This document shows positions 43,105-51,571 of a stretch of DNA of 64,000 bases, piece by piece. The number at the start of each line of letters is the position of its first letter. Positions within the stretch are counted from its first letter, which is position 1. Source of the DNA: Lentilactobacillus kefiri (GTDB lineage: Bacteria; Bacillota; Bacilli; Lactobacillales; Lactobacillaceae); contig NZ_BJVK01000007.1 of assembly GCF_007989105.1 (NCBI RefSeq), positions 29,906 through 93,905 on the forward strand. Reading direction: 5' to 3'. The notes under the pieces were generated by a model. It was not told the origin of the DNA. It did not search any database and saw only the letters and a list, made by a program, of their open reading frames with translations. The translations under genes were made by a program, and so were the position numbers.

Positions 43105-44400
43105 ATGACATCCACAATTATTTCGGTGCTTCTGTTACTTACGTTTGCCGGCTTTATCTATTACATCATTAAGGGCGGTAACCTGATGATTGGCTTCTTC
43201 ATCATGGCGATTCTGTGGTCGGTAATCGGGATGGTGCCGTTCAACACAGCTATTCAAAAGGTTTTCGCTGAGCCAGCGTTGAATTATGGACCAACGATTA
43301 TCTACATTGTCTTTGGTTCCTGGTTTGGCCGGGTGTTGGTTGATAGTGGGATTGCGCCGGCAATTTCAGAAACAACTAACAAAGTTGGTAAAAAACGGCC
43401 GTTGATCGCCGCAATCCTGGTAATCTTTGTCACCACACTGATTTTTGTTAGCGCTTACGGTGTTGGTTCAGTTATCGCCATTGGCGTTATTCTGTTACCA
43501 ATTCTGCTGTCAGTTGGAATGCCTCGTGACCTGGCACTTTCAGTATTCGCCTTGTCAATTGGTGCCCCAATGTACATCAACGTTGTTCTCTTCAATCAAA
43601 TTAAGGCATTCTTCCCCAAAGCCATTTACGGTGGCAAATACCTTGAATTTGGAATTGTCGCAACTTTAATTCAGGTTGTCGCAATTATCGTGTTCCTGAT
43701 TCTTCATCGTAAGAAGATCAATCCGGCAAATGCCGAAAAGAATTTGGAAATTATTGGTGCCGTTGATGCGGATCAAGCTCAGATCAAGAGTGTGCCAAAA
43801 ATTACATTTATTATTCCAGTTGTGCCTGTGTTCATGAATATGGTATTTGGTTGGGATGCAATTCCTGCCTTAACATTGGCAACCCTGCTGGCAATCTTCT
43901 TAACCGGAAACGGCAGTGGCTGGAAGAAATTCAGTGATTTCTTGAACAGCACAATCAAACAATCAATTAGTGATATTGCCGGCTTGATCATGTTCTTAAT
44001 GGCATTGATCATGTTCTCCGGGGCTGCTTCAATCAATGCACCACGGTTCAAACCGATTTTTGAAGCAATCCTGCCAAACAGTCATTTAGTCCTTGCCCTC
44101 ATGCTTGGTGTATTGGCACCATTGGCATTGTTCCGTGGCCCATTACATGTATGGGGTGCTGGCGCAGCAACGGCAGCCGTTCTTTCGGGAACCGGACTAT
44201 TCAGCGATGCATTCCTGCTGCCACTGTTGTATGTCCCATCACTAATGGCTGTTTCAACTGATATTACTCAGTCATGGAACGTTTGGGGACTTGATTACAT
44301 GAAAGTTGATACCAAGAGTTTCTTAAAACTCGGCATCCCAGTGATGTGGATTGTGTCTATCCTAAATGAACTTTTGGTTTACTACTTCTTTGGCAGATAA
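43105..44400 (+). CDS. GntP/CitMHS-like organic acid or gluconate permease
   Basis: A 431-residue membrane protein with about 12 segments and the ion-transporter (IT) superfamily look (SWFGRVLVDSGIAPAISETTNK, ALSIGAPMYINVVLFNQIKAF). In this operon the likely cargo is a sugar acid. The start is uncertain: GTG 43093 overlaps the end of the previous gene (GTGAATAA), while ATG 43105 is better placed after TAGGTGA. Either way it is translationally close to the isomerase. Confidence 0.75.
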   Translation: MTSTIISVLLLLTFAGFIYYIIKGGNLMIGFFIMAILWSVIGMVPFNTAIQKVFAEPALNYGPTIIYIVFGSWFGRVLVDSGIAPAISETTNKVGKKRPLIAAILVIFVTTLIFVSAYGVGSVIAIGVILLPILLSVGMPRDLALSVFALSIGAPMYINVVLFNQIKAFFPKAIYGGKYLEFGIVATLIQVVAIIVFLILHRKKINPANAEKNLEIIGAVDADQAQIKSVPKITFIIPVVPVFMNMVFGWDAIPALTLATLLAIFLTGNGSGWKKFSDFLNSTIKQSISDIAGLIMFLMALIMFSGAASINAPRFKPIFEAILPNSHLVLALMLGVLAPLALFRGPLHVWGAGAATAAVLSGTGLFSDAFLLPLLYVPSLMAVSTDITQSWNVWGLDYMKVDTKSFLKLGIPVMWIVSILNELLVYYFFGR

Positions 44401-44444
44401 AGTTGTTGGATGAATTGAAGTCTTAAAGAAAAGAGGAAATTAAC

Positions 44445-45407
44445 ATGAGTGAAGTTATTACAGTTGGTGAACCCGTTGTTACTTTTGCATCACAGGATGC
44501 GGATAAATCGTTGGCGGATGCCCGATACTGGCGAAAGATTCTTGGCGGTGCCGAGTTAAACGTTGCTATTGGTGTTAAGCGGCTGGGACATTCCGTTGAG
44601 TATATTTCACGAGTGGGCCAAGACCCACTAGGCGACTATGCAATTAAGCGAATTGCAAGTCATTCAGTTGGCAGTCAGTATATTTCCCGGGACCCGGTTT
44701 ATTGGACCGGTCACCAATTAAAGCAATTGGTAACCAAAGGTGATCCAGTTACTTTTAACTACCGAACCAATTCCGCCGCATCACATTTGACCAGTGAGAT
44801 TATGGATGAAGTTGATTTGGACGGTGTCAAAATCGCTCATATGTCAGGAATTTTCCCAGCAATTTCCGATACGGCGGAAGAATCATTCCGTTCATTATTG
44901 AAGCGGTTAGTTGAAAAAGACATTTTGACCACCTTTGATCCCAACCTGCGGCCAGCGCTTTGGAGCAGCAAGGAAAAGATGATCAGCACCATTAATGAAT
45001 TAGCCGGCTCTGCCAACATCGTTTTACCGGGTGTTGAAGAGGGTAAAATTTTGATGGGGTCCAGTGATCCGGAAGAAATTGCCGACTTCTATCTTAAAGG
45101 TAAGAGAACCGATACGGTCTGTGTTAAAATTGGGCCGGCCGGAGTATACGTTAAGACTAAAGACGGCAATAGTTACACTGTTAAAGGCTTCAAGGTTGAT
45201 AAAGTCGTTGATACCGTTGGTGCCGGCGATGGCTTCGCACTTGGCGTGATCACTGCTTTGCTTGACGGCAAATCAATGAAAGCTGCTGCTTTGAGAGGAA
45301 ACGCAGTTGGCGCCCTTCAGGTTCAAACACCTGGCGATAATGACGGCTACCCAACTCCGGAAGAATTAAAGAAATTCTATGAAAAAGAAGGAGTATCTGA
45401 AGACTAA
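44445..45407 (+). CDS. kdgK: PfkB-family sugar kinase, 2-keto-3-deoxygluconate kinase-like
   Basis: A 320-residue ribokinase-fold enzyme. GGAELNVAIGVKRLG (about 34-48) binds sugar, FDPNLRPALW (about 165) is the KdgK-type motif, and DTVGAGDGFALGV (about 253-265) has the anion hole and catalytic Asp. With the downstream aldolase it would convert KDG to KDPG and then pyruvate plus glyceraldehyde-3-phosphate. Its stop overlaps the next start (TAATG). Confidence 0.85.
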   Translation: MSEVITVGEPVVTFASQDADKSLADARYWRKILGGAELNVAIGVKRLGHSVEYISRVGQDPLGDYAIKRIASHSVGSQYISRDPVYWTGHQLKQLVTKGDPVTFNYRTNSAASHLTSEIMDEVDLDGVKIAHMSGIFPAISDTAEESFRSLLKRLVEKDILTTFDPNLRPALWSSKEKMISTINELAGSANIVLPGVEEGKILMGSSDPEEIADFYLKGKRTDTVCVKIGPAGVYVKTKDGNSYTVKGFKVDKVVDTVGAGDGFALGVITALLDGKSMKAAALRGNAVGALQVQTPGDNDGYPTPEELKKFYEKEGVSED

Positions 45408-46033
45408 TGAAATTACAAGCTGCGATTGACCGAGTATCTTTGGGCGACGCCATTACACTGGCTCACAAGCTGGATGGGATCGCTGACGTGATTGAATTTG
45501 GAACTTCATTGGTGAAGGATTATGGCCTTTATATGATTAAGGAAAATCCTGTAAACCTGAAGCATTCCAAGTTGTTATTGGATTTAAAGACAATTGACGA
45601 AGGCCCTTATGAATTTGAAAAGGGATTTGAAGCAAACGGTGATATTCTAACGGTGATGGCTGGCTCTTCATACGATACCATCAGTAAAATTTATGATATT
45701 ACTGAAAAGCAGCACAAAGAAATGCTGATTGATTTGCTTGAAGTTGACGATGATAAAATTAAAGAAATTGCCAACTTTGACAACGCCATTTATGGTCTGC
45801 ACCATTCAAAAGATGCTGAAGGTAATTTTGACGCAATCAGTGCAACAGCCGATTTCCATCAGAAGTTCCCGGCTATCAAACGAGTAGCGGTTGCCGGCGG
45901 AATTGACTTTGACCAGGCTAAAGGCTTGGCTGAGCAAGGCATTGCCGATACGGTGATCGTTGGCGGTAAGATTGCCGGAACCGATGATCCGGTTAAGGCA
46001 GCTACGGAATTCAAGGAGGCAATGACAATATGA
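45407..46033 (+). CDS. 3-hexulose-6-phosphate synthase / 3-keto-L-gulonate-6-phosphate decarboxylase family protein
   Basis: A 208-residue OMP-decarboxylase-suprafamily barrel. The shared catalytic set is present: Asp 8, Glu 30 (VIEFGTSLV), and Asp 59-Lys 61-Asp 64 (DLKTID). The substrate loop reads LHHSKDAEG (His 132, Lys 135). This is like HRSRDAQ of KGPDC (UlaD) with Arg replaced by Lys, and unlike HTGYD of HPS. The phosphate loop is VAGGID...VGGKI, closer to HPS. The next gene is a true hexuloisomerase, so HPS activity is the context-based guess, but another beta-keto sugar phosphate is possible. Overlaps both neighbours. Confidence 0.75.
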   Translation: MKLQAAIDRVSLGDAITLAHKLDGIADVIEFGTSLVKDYGLYMIKENPVNLKHSKLLLDLKTIDEGPYEFEKGFEANGDILTVMAGSSYDTISKIYDITEKQHKEMLIDLLEVDDDKIKEIANFDNAIYGLHHSKDAEGNFDAISATADFHQKFPAIKRVAVAGGIDFDQAKGLAEQGIADTVIVGGKIAGTDDPVKAATEFKEAMTI

Positions 46034-46572
46034 CATTAATTAATGATGTAATGCATGAAGTCAATGAAGTCATGGGTTTGGTTAAAGAAGATCAAATTGA
46101 TGATGCTGAAAAGGTTATTCAAAAGGATCGCCGAATTTTCGTCCTGGGTGCTGGTCGCTCGGGCTTGATGGCTAAGGGATTTGCGATGCGCTTAATGCAT
46201 ATTGGTTACACCGTTTATGTCATTGGCGAAACCATCACGCCATCTGTTCAAAAGGGTGATGTTCTGGTATCCGTATCCGGTTCAGGTAAGACCGGGATGG
46301 TTGTTGAGCCGACTGAAAAAGCCAAGGCTGACGGCGTCAAGATTGTGGCCGTTACCAGCAATGCAGAATCGCCATTAGCTAAGCTTGGGGATGCAGTTAT
46401 CGTGGTTCCTGGCGCTACCAAAGCCGGTGATGGGGTTAAATCCATCCAGTTGTTGAGTACTTTGTTTGATCAAAGTGTTCACATTACTTTGGATGTTTTA
46501 TGTCTCAAGCTGAGTCGTCGGGATCACGTTTCAAATGATGCTGCCAAAGCTGAGCACAGTAACATGGAATAA
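46030..46572 (+). CDS. hxlB: 6-phospho-3-hexuloisomerase (SIS domain)
   Basis: Interconverts 3-hexulose-6-phosphate and fructose-6-phosphate. The 180-residue SIS protein shows the diagnostic VLGAGRSGLMAKGFAMRLMH (about 38-57), SVSGSGKTGMV and the C-terminal KAEHSNME, matching Bacillus HxlB (MAKSFAMRLMH...HHANLE). The start overlaps the previous stop (ATGA), as expected for an HPS-PHI pair. Confidence 0.9.
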   Translation: MTLINDVMHEVNEVMGLVKEDQIDDAEKVIQKDRRIFVLGAGRSGLMAKGFAMRLMHIGYTVYVIGETITPSVQKGDVLVSVSGSGKTGMVVEPTEKAKADGVKIVAVTSNAESPLAKLGDAVIVVPGATKAGDGVKSIQLLSTLFDQSVHITLDVLCLKLSRRDHVSNDAAKAEHSNME

Positions 46573-46604
46573 TCAATTTGTCGGACGTTTGGGAGGAAAG
46601 ATAG

Positions 46605-47261
46605 ATGCTGCAGAAGATAGATACATTAAGTAAGATTCGGGATACCGGAGTTGTTGCGGTTCTTCGTGGTGATTCCAAAGAGGAGACATCAAAGGCTGCG
46701 GTTGCCTGTATAAAGGGCGGCTTAAACGCGATTGAATTGACGTTTACCGCGCCTCACGCGGATGAAATCATTGAGGAACTCAATCGTGATTATCCAAATG
46801 GCCAGGCACTGATTGGTGCTGGGACCGTGCTTGATGCATCAACCGCCAGAATTGCGATTTTGGCCGGGGCAAAGTTTGTTGTAAGTCCATCATTTTCAAA
46901 GGCCGTCGCCAAACTTTGTAATCTTTACAGCATTCCATACATTCCCGGATGTATGACCCCAAGCGATATTCAAACGGCTTTGAGTTATGGATCAGATATT
47001 ATTAAGTTGTTCCCGGCAGCGATTGTTGGACCGGAAATGATTTCCGAACTTCGGGGACCGTTTCCAAATGTCAATCTGATGGCAACCGGGGGTGTGACCC
47101 TGGCCAACTTGAAGGATTGGTTTGATAACGGTACGACGATTGTCGGCGTCGGCGGCAGTTTGACTGCTCCCGCAAAAGATGGTGATTTTGCCCAAGTGGC
47201 GAAAAATGCCAAGGCTTACCGAGACGAATTTAATCAGATTCAGAGTGAGTCGTTAAGATAA
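46605..47261 (+). CDS. KDPG/KDG aldolase (Eda/KdgA-like)
   Basis: A 218-residue class I aldolase cleaving 2-keto-3-deoxy-6-phosphogluconate (or 4-hydroxy-2-oxoglutarate) to pyruvate and an aldehyde. The general base is Glu 44 (IELTFT) and the Schiff-base Lys 134 (DIIKLFPAA); GAGTVLD and GGVTLANLKDW shape the site. As in Bacillus KdgA the Arg of Eda's EVTLRT motif is missing. GGGAGGAAAG precedes the ATG. Confidence 0.9.
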   Translation: MLQKIDTLSKIRDTGVVAVLRGDSKEETSKAAVACIKGGLNAIELTFTAPHADEIIEELNRDYPNGQALIGAGTVLDASTARIAILAGAKFVVSPSFSKAVAKLCNLYSIPYIPGCMTPSDIQTALSYGSDIIKLFPAAIVGPEMISELRGPFPNVNLMATGGVTLANLKDWFDNGTTIVGVGGSLTAPAKDGDFAQVAKNAKAYRDEFNQIQSESLR

Positions 47262-47436
47262 AATTGACGAATCGTCTGCAGGCTGTGTCCTTTAAAATGT
47301 TAAATTCATTTGTGGGGGATGGAGCCTGTTTGTTGCGGTTATTTAAGTTAACCAGTCATTATGTTAAATTATGAATATGGGTAATATCGAAATAGTAAAA
47401 GTTTTATCCGAGTAAAGTTGAATTGGAGAAAATGCG

Positions 47437-48435
47437 ATGGAAAAGAAAAGTCAAAAACATGGTAATTCGGTTGTGAAGATGCGGGATGTTGCCGCATTAG
47501 CCGATGTTTCAATTGCGACAGTTTCGCGTTATCTTAACGGGAATCTGGATCGCATGTCCACTGAAACGGCTAATCGGGTAGCCGATGCCATTGATAAGCT
47601 CAATTACGTTCCCAACTCGGCTGCCAGACAGATGGTTAAGAAATCATCCGGATTGGTCGCCGTGATTGCCGGCAATATTGACGACTTCTTTTCCACTGAA
47701 ATGTTCAAAGGGATCAACGCAATGCTTGAAAGCAAGGGTTACGTTGGCGTTTTGTTTGACTCCAATTCGGATTTGGATCGGGAAAAACGATTGATGCAAA
47801 TTGTTAGTAACCAGATATTTGATGGTGCAATTCTTCAGCCATACAATGCAGTTTCAGTGATTCAAGACACAATCAAACGGCCAATGCCAATTGTGATTGC
47901 CGACCGGGAAATTGAACAGTCCCCTTGGCCCCAGATTGTCACCAATAACTACGAAATTGCCCGTCAGGCAACCCAGTACTATAAAGATAAAGGGTTCAAA
48001 CGGGTGATTATGATCACTTCCAGCTTAACAATGGCCGCCAACCGACGGGACCGGTATTACGGGATTCAGTCAGTGATTAATAACATTGACGTTTTGGAAG
48101 TTTCTGAAAAGTCCTATAACCATAAGAAAGTTCTCCAGCAGTTGGTCACTTTGATCAACGGATCCCAAGAAGATACTTTAATCTTTGCGTTAAAGGAACG
48201 CTGGTTAACGGAATTTATTCCGCGGCTGTTCTACAAAGGGTTGATTGACGACAAACACGTTGCGGTTACCGGCTTTTCTGATACCGGAACTGCTCAATAT
48301 ATCGATCCCAAGACAAAGTTGATTTCCCAGGATCCTTATCTAATTGGTGCCGATTCCGGTGAAGTGATGGTTAACTTGTTGGAAGGCAAGAAGCAGGAGC
48401 CGGAAAAGATTATTGTTCCGGCGAAGTTTGGTTAA
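47437..48435 (+). CDS. LacI-family transcriptional regulator
   Basis: A 332-residue repressor with an N-terminal HTH (MRDVAALADVSIATVSRYLN, about 14-33), hinge helix (NSAARQMV) and periplasmic-binding-like effector domain. Placed after the aldolase with a 175-base gap, it is the natural regulator of the preceding operon; the AAACGTTT operator at 42280-42295 is a candidate target. The effector is probably KDG or a related keto acid, by analogy with KdgR. Confidence 0.85.
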   Translation: MEKKSQKHGNSVVKMRDVAALADVSIATVSRYLNGNLDRMSTETANRVADAIDKLNYVPNSAARQMVKKSSGLVAVIAGNIDDFFSTEMFKGINAMLESKGYVGVLFDSNSDLDREKRLMQIVSNQIFDGAILQPYNAVSVIQDTIKRPMPIVIADREIEQSPWPQIVTNNYEIARQATQYYKDKGFKRVIMITSSLTMAANRRDRYYGIQSVINNIDVLEVSEKSYNHKKVLQQLVTLINGSQEDTLIFALKERWLTEFIPRLFYKGLIDDKHVAVTGFSDTGTAQYIDPKTKLISQDPYLIGADSGEVMVNLLEGKKQEPEKIIVPAKFG

Positions 48436-48490
48436 ATTTGAATTCATTGAGTGGCATTCGAGTGGTTGTTGAAAATATGGAGGCATAATC

Positions 48491-49483
48491 ATGGTATATT
48501 CAGCAGCTCAAGATCGTTACGATAAAATGCCGGTTAGAAGATCAGGACATTCCGGACTTCAACTCCCAATCCTATCATTAGGACTCTGGCGCGGTTTTGG
48601 AAGTCTGGCAGATTATGATAATTCCAGAAAAACGGTTTTGACAGCCTTTGATCATGGCATTTTTCACTTTGATTTGGCAAACAATTACGGTCCCAAACCT
48701 GGAACAGCGGAAGAAACCTTTGGCAAAATCATGGATCAGGATTTACGCCCCTATCGGGATGAGTTGATCGTGACCACCAAGGCCGGCTTCGATATGTGGC
48801 CAGGGCCTTATGGGCATTTTGATTCCAAGAAGACGTTGGTATCCAGCCTTGATCAAAGCCTTAAACGAATGCATTTGGACTATGTGGACATTTTTTACTC
48901 ACACCGACCGGATCCGAATACCAAATTTGAAGAGACCGCCGATGCCTTGGCTGGAATCGTTCAAAGCGGCAAGGCCCTGTATATTGGGATTTCCAATTAC
49001 GATACCAAGGAATCCGCACAGATGGGCAAACTATTGAACGAGCGGCATGTGCCGTTTGTATTGAATCAATTCTCGTATAACATGCTGAATCAAGAGGCTG
49101 AAACAACTGGCCTGCTTGACGAGATGGAAAGATTGGATGCCGGCTTGATTGCTTATGGCCCATTGGCGGAAGGCTTGCTGTCGGACAGATATTTGAATGG
49201 CATTCCTGATACTTTTCCAGTTCATCGAACCAATAAGTTCTTGTTTGATAAGGGCAGTGATAAGTTGGTCGAAAAGCTGAATCAGTTGAATCAGATTGCC
49301 GAGAACCGTGGCCAGACGCTGGCACAGATGTCTTTGGCTTGGCTGTTGAAGAGCGCAATCGTGACGAGTGTCATTCTTGGAACTTCACATGCCAACCATC
49401 TGTTGGATAACTTGAAGGTGCTGGATAATCTTGAGCTGTCCAATGACGAGTTGGTTGCTATCGATGGGATTATTAACGGATAA
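48491..49483 (+). CDS. Aldo/keto reductase, YghZ (L-glyceraldehyde-3-phosphate reductase) type
   Basis: A 330-residue NADPH-dependent (beta/alpha)8 reductase. It matches E. coli YghZ closely: LPILSLGLW, HFDLANNYGPKPGTAEE (catalytic Asp and Tyr), STKAGYDMWPGPYG-like TTKAGFDMWPGPYG (Lys), DIFYSHR (His) and PLAEGLLSDRYLNGIP. It may detoxify aldehydes or reduce glyceraldehyde-3-phosphate stereoisomers. It follows the LacI gene by 55 bases, so it may be co-transcribed with the sugar-acid cluster. Confidence 0.9.
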   Translation: MVYSAAQDRYDKMPVRRSGHSGLQLPILSLGLWRGFGSLADYDNSRKTVLTAFDHGIFHFDLANNYGPKPGTAEETFGKIMDQDLRPYRDELIVTTKAGFDMWPGPYGHFDSKKTLVSSLDQSLKRMHLDYVDIFYSHRPDPNTKFEETADALAGIVQSGKALYIGISNYDTKESAQMGKLLNERHVPFVLNQFSYNMLNQEAETTGLLDEMERLDAGLIAYGPLAEGLLSDRYLNGIPDTFPVHRTNKFLFDKGSDKLVEKLNQLNQIAENRGQTLAQMSLAWLLKSAIVTSVILGTSHANHLLDNLKVLDNLELSNDELVAIDGIING

Positions 49484-49491
49484 ATGAATGT

Positions 49492-49529
49492 AAAAGTCAT
49501 CCATTCTGGTTGGAATGGGTGGCTTTTTT
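49492..49529 (+). terminator. Terminator after the aldo/keto reductase
   Basis: AAGTCATCCATTC pairs with GAATGGGTGGCTT, followed by T6. Confidence 0.85.
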
Positions 49530-49624
49530 GATTGGGCGGGGATTAGTTTGATGCTCAAACTAAATTTTGAATATAAGAAACGCCCTGGCTGATTGGGCGT
49601 AGGGCGTTTAGGATAACGAAGCCG

Positions 49625-50059
49625 TTAAATGAATTGGTATCCTCGTGGAATGTAGTAATGTTTAACGTGTTTGTGGAACATTGCAGTCGATCCATCTTGA
49701 ATTAATGCTGTGTGATAGTGACCGTGGACTTTGGCTTTGCCAAAATGGTATGAGTCGGTGGCACCGAAGTGTCCGGTCATCTGAAATGCAACTGTCGTAT
49801 GAGCATGACTATGCCCATAGACAACAGATAAGTGTCGGCCTCTCAAAGTATCTCCTTGGCCACCACTTGAATATCTAAATGAATGTTTGGTAACATGGAT
49901 TCTTTCCCAAAATTCATATTCTTTATCGTAGCCATACCAAGTTCCCCGCATTGCCCGCGGTGTGGTATGGGTAATCATAGCATTGGCTTGTTGGGGCGCA
50001 AATAAGAATACCCCAAGTCCAAGTGACAGTGTTGCTAATCCCAACCTTATGTGCTTCAT
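49625..50059 (-). CDS. Small secreted His/Tyr-rich protein, unknown
   Basis: A 144-residue protein with a clear signal peptide (LGLATLSLGLGVFLFAPQQANA). The mature part is rich in His, Tyr and Gly (RAMRGTWYGYDKEYEF, YGHSHAHTTVAFQ, VHGHYHTALIQDG, FHKHVKHYYIPRGY). The RGTWYG opening is seen in small lactobacillus exported proteins of unknown role. Clustered His suggests metal binding but no motif is diagnostic. Start ATG 50059 follows GAAAGGGG. Transcribed divergently from the next secreted protein. Confidence 0.65.
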   Translation of the reverse strand: MKHIRLGLATLSLGLGVFLFAPQQANAMITHTTPRAMRGTWYGYDKEYEFWERIHVTKHSFRYSSGGQGDTLRGRHLSVVYGHSHAHTTVAFQMTGHFGATDSYHFGKAKVHGHYHTALIQDGSTAMFHKHVKHYYIPRGYQFI

Positions 50060-50163
50060 GAATTTATTACCCCTTTCGAACGATTTAACAGTTTTATTAT
50101 AATCTCTTTTTGCATCATACTTTGGAACAATGTAAAATATGCACATGGAAGAGGAGTGATCAT

Positions 50164-50937
50164 ATGCGTTTCAGTAAGGCTTTATTCGCTATCAGTGCGG
50201 TTGCAGTGGCTGCCTTAACGGTCATGTTACTGAGTAATATTGCTCGTGCTGATGTAGAGTCGCCGGCACCATATCAATACTACCGGACAACGCAATCATT
50301 CAAAATATCAATGATGGGTTCGAGTCAAAAGGTTCCTGTCCCATCAGGAGTGGTTGTTCGCGCACAAAAAGAGACTTTTAATTATAAGCTGCCAGCTAAA
50401 ACGCAGTACCAAATTGATTTTACTCCAATGAGTTACAAGCTAAGGAAGCAATTTTTCCCGAAAAAATTTAAAGGTAATTGGACCAGCAGTACCTTTTCAT
50501 CGATTGGAAAATATTTGCAGCCAGTTTCAATTCCCAAGTCAGTATTTATGACAACGCTCGACTCAGTACCTTCCGAAGGTTACTACACCAAGTATATTGG
50601 ACAGAAGAAGGGCCATGTAAATCGGACGATTGTTGCGACAACGGATGGGTACATTGAGTCATACTCTGATGAATTTGACTTTAAACCCAAAACATATGTT
50701 AAAATTCGGAAAATAAAGCAGAGCGGTAATACAAAATATTACTACTACCGGGTTCATATGAAAGGGTTAAGGGATAAGCACATTCGAAAACATGGAACTC
50801 AACGGTATCGCCTCAAGATTGTTAATAATAAGGAGATCCGTGAAGTGCAAGGGAATGATTCACCAGCTTACTATTCAGTTATCCGGGTTGGTGGCGTCAA
50901 GTATTATGGGATTGTTCACAACGATTATCCCAACTAA
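50164..50937 (+). CDS. Secreted protein, unknown
   Basis: A 257-residue protein with signal peptide (FAISAVAVAALTVMLLSNIARA) and a basic, Tyr-rich mature part (YYTKYIGQKKGHVNRTIVATT, YYYRVHMKGLRDKHIRKHG). No known domain is recognised. Start ATG 50164 follows AGAGGAG; an in-frame ATG at 50110 lies in the divergent promoter region. It shares a 100-base promoter with the His-rich secreted protein, which suggests linked expression. Confidence 0.6.
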   Translation: MRFSKALFAISAVAVAALTVMLLSNIARADVESPAPYQYYRTTQSFKISMMGSSQKVPVPSGVVVRAQKETFNYKLPAKTQYQIDFTPMSYKLRKQFFPKKFKGNWTSSTFSSIGKYLQPVSIPKSVFMTTLDSVPSEGYYTKYIGQKKGHVNRTIVATTDGYIESYSDEFDFKPKTYVKIRKIKQSGNTKYYYYRVHMKGLRDKHIRKHGTQRYRLKIVNNKEIREVQGNDSPAYYSVIRVGGVKYYGIVHNDYPN

Positions 50938-50982
50938 TGGGAATTTTCCACAAACATATAAATTGAGAGAGGTTATTTGATA

Positions 50983-51234
50983 ATGGTTATTAGTATCTTT
51001 GATAGTGTTCCGATGAAGAAGTTGGACAAAGACAATGTAAAGTTTGATGTATTAGGCGCCATCGACAAGATCCAAGTGAATGAAGGTAAAACGCCGTTCT
51101 TGTACATGATTGATACCTTTAAGATTAATGGGTATCGCAACGGTGGATATGAGTTCTTTGCTGTTTTGAAGGATGGCTTTACCAAGGATGATCTTTCGGA
51201 AAAATTTGCTAAGACTGCTCATGAGAATGAGTAA
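50983..51234 (+). CDS. Small hypothetical protein
   Basis: An 83-residue cytosolic protein: MVISIFDSVPMKKLDKDN..., ending AKTAHENE. It is mixed alpha/beta and acidic, with no recognised family. AGAGG is 10 bases before ATG 50983; TTG 50977 in frame is equally possible. It follows the secreted protein by 45 bases and may be its operon partner. Confidence 0.55.
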   Translation: MVISIFDSVPMKKLDKDNVKFDVLGAIDKIQVNEGKTPFLYMIDTFKINGYRNGGYEFFAVLKDGFTKDDLSEKFAKTAHENE

Positions 51235-51571
51235 TCAGATTACATCACAATGTATCATTAGGAAAAGTGTAGTCATGGCCATCACGGTGGTTGATTAAAT
51301 AAGTCCTTATTTGAAGACTCTGATGATCAGTAATTCAATAGAAAGATACATTATAAGGATCTTGATAACTTTTCAGACATCCATAGAGAAAAATTTTATA
51401 GTCGTTAATTTAGAAAAGACGCTCACTACGAGCGCCTTTTTTTGTGGAATACTTATTCGTCTCCAAATTTTAAAATTCTAGGTATCTTTGATTGCGTTTC
51501 ACAAAGATTCTGCCATAATTAAGCTGGTTTTTGAATTGTAACCGATTACATGTATTAAGGGGGATTCAACT
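51235..51571. other. Non-coding stretch before the dehydrogenase gene
   Basis: No credible gene. It has an inverted repeat AATGTATC (51249-51256) / GATACATT (51345-51352). TCCTTAT (51304-51310) / ATAAGGA (51353-51359) forms a second. A terminator at 51414-51443 (GACGCTC / GAGCGCC then T7) and the promoter region of the next gene follow. Confidence 0.5.

Noticed and set aside
45407..46572. Formaldehyde assimilation (methylotrophy) from the HPS-PHI pair
   Set aside because: No formaldehyde-producing enzyme is nearby, the regulator and partners point to sugar acids, and the synthase active-site loop is not the standard HPS type.
48861..49358. 165-codon antisense frame in the aldo/keto reductase gene
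   Set aside because: Shadow of a strongly conserved gene; composition is that of a reverse reading.
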